From contig NC_009366.1 in NCBI RefSeq assembly GCF_000092065.1, positions 378,001 to 442,000 of the forward strand: a stretch of DNA of 64,000 bases. The letters are read 5' to 3'. Position 1 is the first letter of the stretch. Every line of letters begins with the position of its first letter. This DNA is from Ostreococcus lucimarinus CCE9901 (taxonomy: Eukaryota > Chlorophyta > Mamiellophyceae > Mamiellales > Bathycoccaceae). This document shows positions 63,093 to 64,000 of this stretch, piece by piece. A program made the position numbers and the translations under genes. A model generated the notes under the pieces. That model was not told the origin of the DNA, ran no database searches, and saw only the letters and a program-made list of their open reading frames with translations.

Positions 63093-63192
63093 CGATAGCG
63101 TCGTTCATAGAATCTAGAATCCCATCGCATCGTCTCGCGCGACGCGCGTTCGCGAGTCTTCGTCGTTTCCTTCACAACGCGCCGCGCGCTCG

Positions 63193-64000
63193 ATGTCGTC
63201 GAGGCTCCTTCTCTGCGCCGTCTTATTCGCCTTCGTCCCTCGATCGCGCGCCGTCGACGTCGTTCGCGCGAACGATCGCGCGCCGTCGAATCCGATATTC
63301 CCCAACGGCCTGGACGTCTTCGGCAGGGACGCGCGGTGCCGCGCGTGTCACGCCCTGGTGAACGCGCTCAATGAAAATCTCATCCCATCCATCGCCGCCG
63401 AGCGCGCGAAACCGGCGTCTCGAGCGACGTACGGCGCGCTGGACGCCCTCATCGAGGCCGCGCTGGCGCCGGCGTGCCGATTGAGCGCGACCTGGCGCGA
63501 CGCGACGACGAGGAAGGCGTGCGAGAGGCTGATGGAGACGCGAGAGGACGACGTCGCGGCGGCGTATCATCGATGGATCAAACGCGGCGGCGGATCGGCG
63601 CGGGACGGCGGTGGGACGCGCGGAGACGGGTCGAGGGTGACGGTGGCGGAGGCGAGATCGGGGGCGTACGATCCGGTGGGATGGAATTGGAATTACGAGG
63701 TGTGCGGACGCGCGACGGGCGCGTGCAGGGAACAGTTGGCGATGCACGAACTCGCGGAGTTTGACGACGACGGCGCGGGCGACGGAGAGGCGAGGAAGTA
63801 TCGATCGGAGCAGAGACCGGCGGACGGGGAGACGGTGGATGGGATGCTGAAGGTGACGGCGGGAACGTTTCACGAGGCGGTGGTGCGCCGAGACGCGGAC
63901 GTCGTGGCGTACGTGGGATTTCCAAAGTTGGACAAGTGGGGGCACTTTTACGCGGCGGCCGCGTTGGGGAGCGTGCGCGAGATGTTCGCGTCGAACGAGA
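63193..64000 (+). CDS. Secreted Canopy/saposin-like protein, partial (3' end beyond window)
   Basis: At least 269 codons; open at the right edge. A signal peptide is clear (MSSRLLLCAVLFAFVPRSRA). It is followed by a cysteine pattern like Canopy/saposin-like ER proteins: DARCRACHALVNALNENL, then a LAPACRL segment, RKACERLM and NYEVCGRATGACREQL. Canopy proteins act in the ER on folding of membrane receptors. After about residue 215, the sequence MLKVTAGTFHEAVVRRDADVVAYV looks like the start of a thioredoxin-like domain, but with the CxxC site not yet reached or absent (VGFPKLDKWGHFY). The fusion remains uncertain because the gene is cut at base 64000. Confidence 0.65.
   Translation, partial: MSSRLLLCAVLFAFVPRSRAVDVVRANDRAPSNPIFPNGLDVFGRDARCRACHALVNALNENLIPSIAAERAKPASRATYGALDALIEAALAPACRLSATWRDATTRKACERLMETREDDVAAAYHRWIKRGGGSARDGGGTRGDGSRVTVAEARSGAYDPVGWNWNYEVCGRATGACREQLAMHELAEFDDDGAGDGEARKYRSEQRPADGETVDGMLKVTAGTFHEAVVRRDADVVAYVGFPKLDKWGHFYAAAALGSVREMFASNE

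Noticed and set aside
1-64000. tRNA, rRNA or other structured RNA genes
   Set aside because: No T-loop or anticodon-arm pattern or rRNA-like sequence was noticed in the gaps. A covariance-model search would be needed to be sure.

Overview
This is a nuclear segment from a very small green alga of the order Mamiellales, most likely Ostreococcus or a close relative. The evidence is internal: about 37 closely packed, high-GC genes in 64 kb, nearly all without introns; a plant-type gene set (class II TPS/TPP, fused DHQ dehydratase/shikimate dehydrogenase, plastid KEA antiporter, EDR1 domain, DUF1350); Arg/Ala/Ser-rich organelle presequences; and a few short 5'-proximal introns with gtgcgt-type donors and a CTGAC branch point just before the acceptor. 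No virus, transposon, CRISPR array, rRNA or tRNA gene was seen. Species assignment is inference.

Layout. 1-8 kb: a MORC-type ATPase with a bromodomain (runs off the left edge), a secreted CotH-kinase protein, a FAM210-like plastid membrane protein and a RecX homologue. 8-13 kb: class II TPS/TPP, an MGST3-type MAPEG protein, the CDIN1 nuclease and an N-terminally extended MIF. 13-19 kb: Sec24, ribosomal protein uL13 (two introns) and uroporphyrinogen decarboxylase. 19-25.5 kb: two repeat-rich surface or secretory-pathway proteins, a membrane-anchored GH5 glycosidase and a glycine-rich protein with two 12-cysteine modules, followed by a 131-bp tandem duplication. 25.5-31.3 kb: a small helical orphan that recalls phage proteins, RFC2, a Nudix hydrolase head to head with a cysteine-free mitochondrial ferredoxin-like protein, and a PIAS/SIZ-type SUMO ligase. 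31.5-45 kb: KEA antiporter, RNF10, a two-LIM protein, CK2 alpha, TRAPPC13, PGP synthase, an EDR1-J-domain protein and YIPF6. 45-53 kb: DHQ/SDH, a RING protein, a DMT transporter, an RraA-KDPG aldolase fusion and malic enzyme. 53-64 kb: a methyltransferase-PhyH dioxygenase fusion, an OTU protease, NAA35, ribosomal protein uS19, a DUF1350 hydrolase, a mitochondrial carrier and a partial secreted Canopy/saposin-like protein.

Genes are mixed in function, as expected for a eukaryotic chromosome, with no operons. Several pairs are head to head with under 200 bp between start codons and probably share promoters. Loose themes are organelle metabolism, the secretory pathway (Sec24, TRAPPC13, YIPF6, surface proteins) and chromatin/DNA maintenance. 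The most notable items are unusual domain fusions (MORC-bromodomain, RraA-KDPG aldolase, methyltransferase-PhyH, EDR1-J), a ferredoxin fold that has lost all its cysteines and may be the complex I ferredoxin, and a MIF whose catalytic proline lies inside the precursor. Starts were set at the first in-frame ATG that keeps the domain; upstream non-ATG extensions were dropped.
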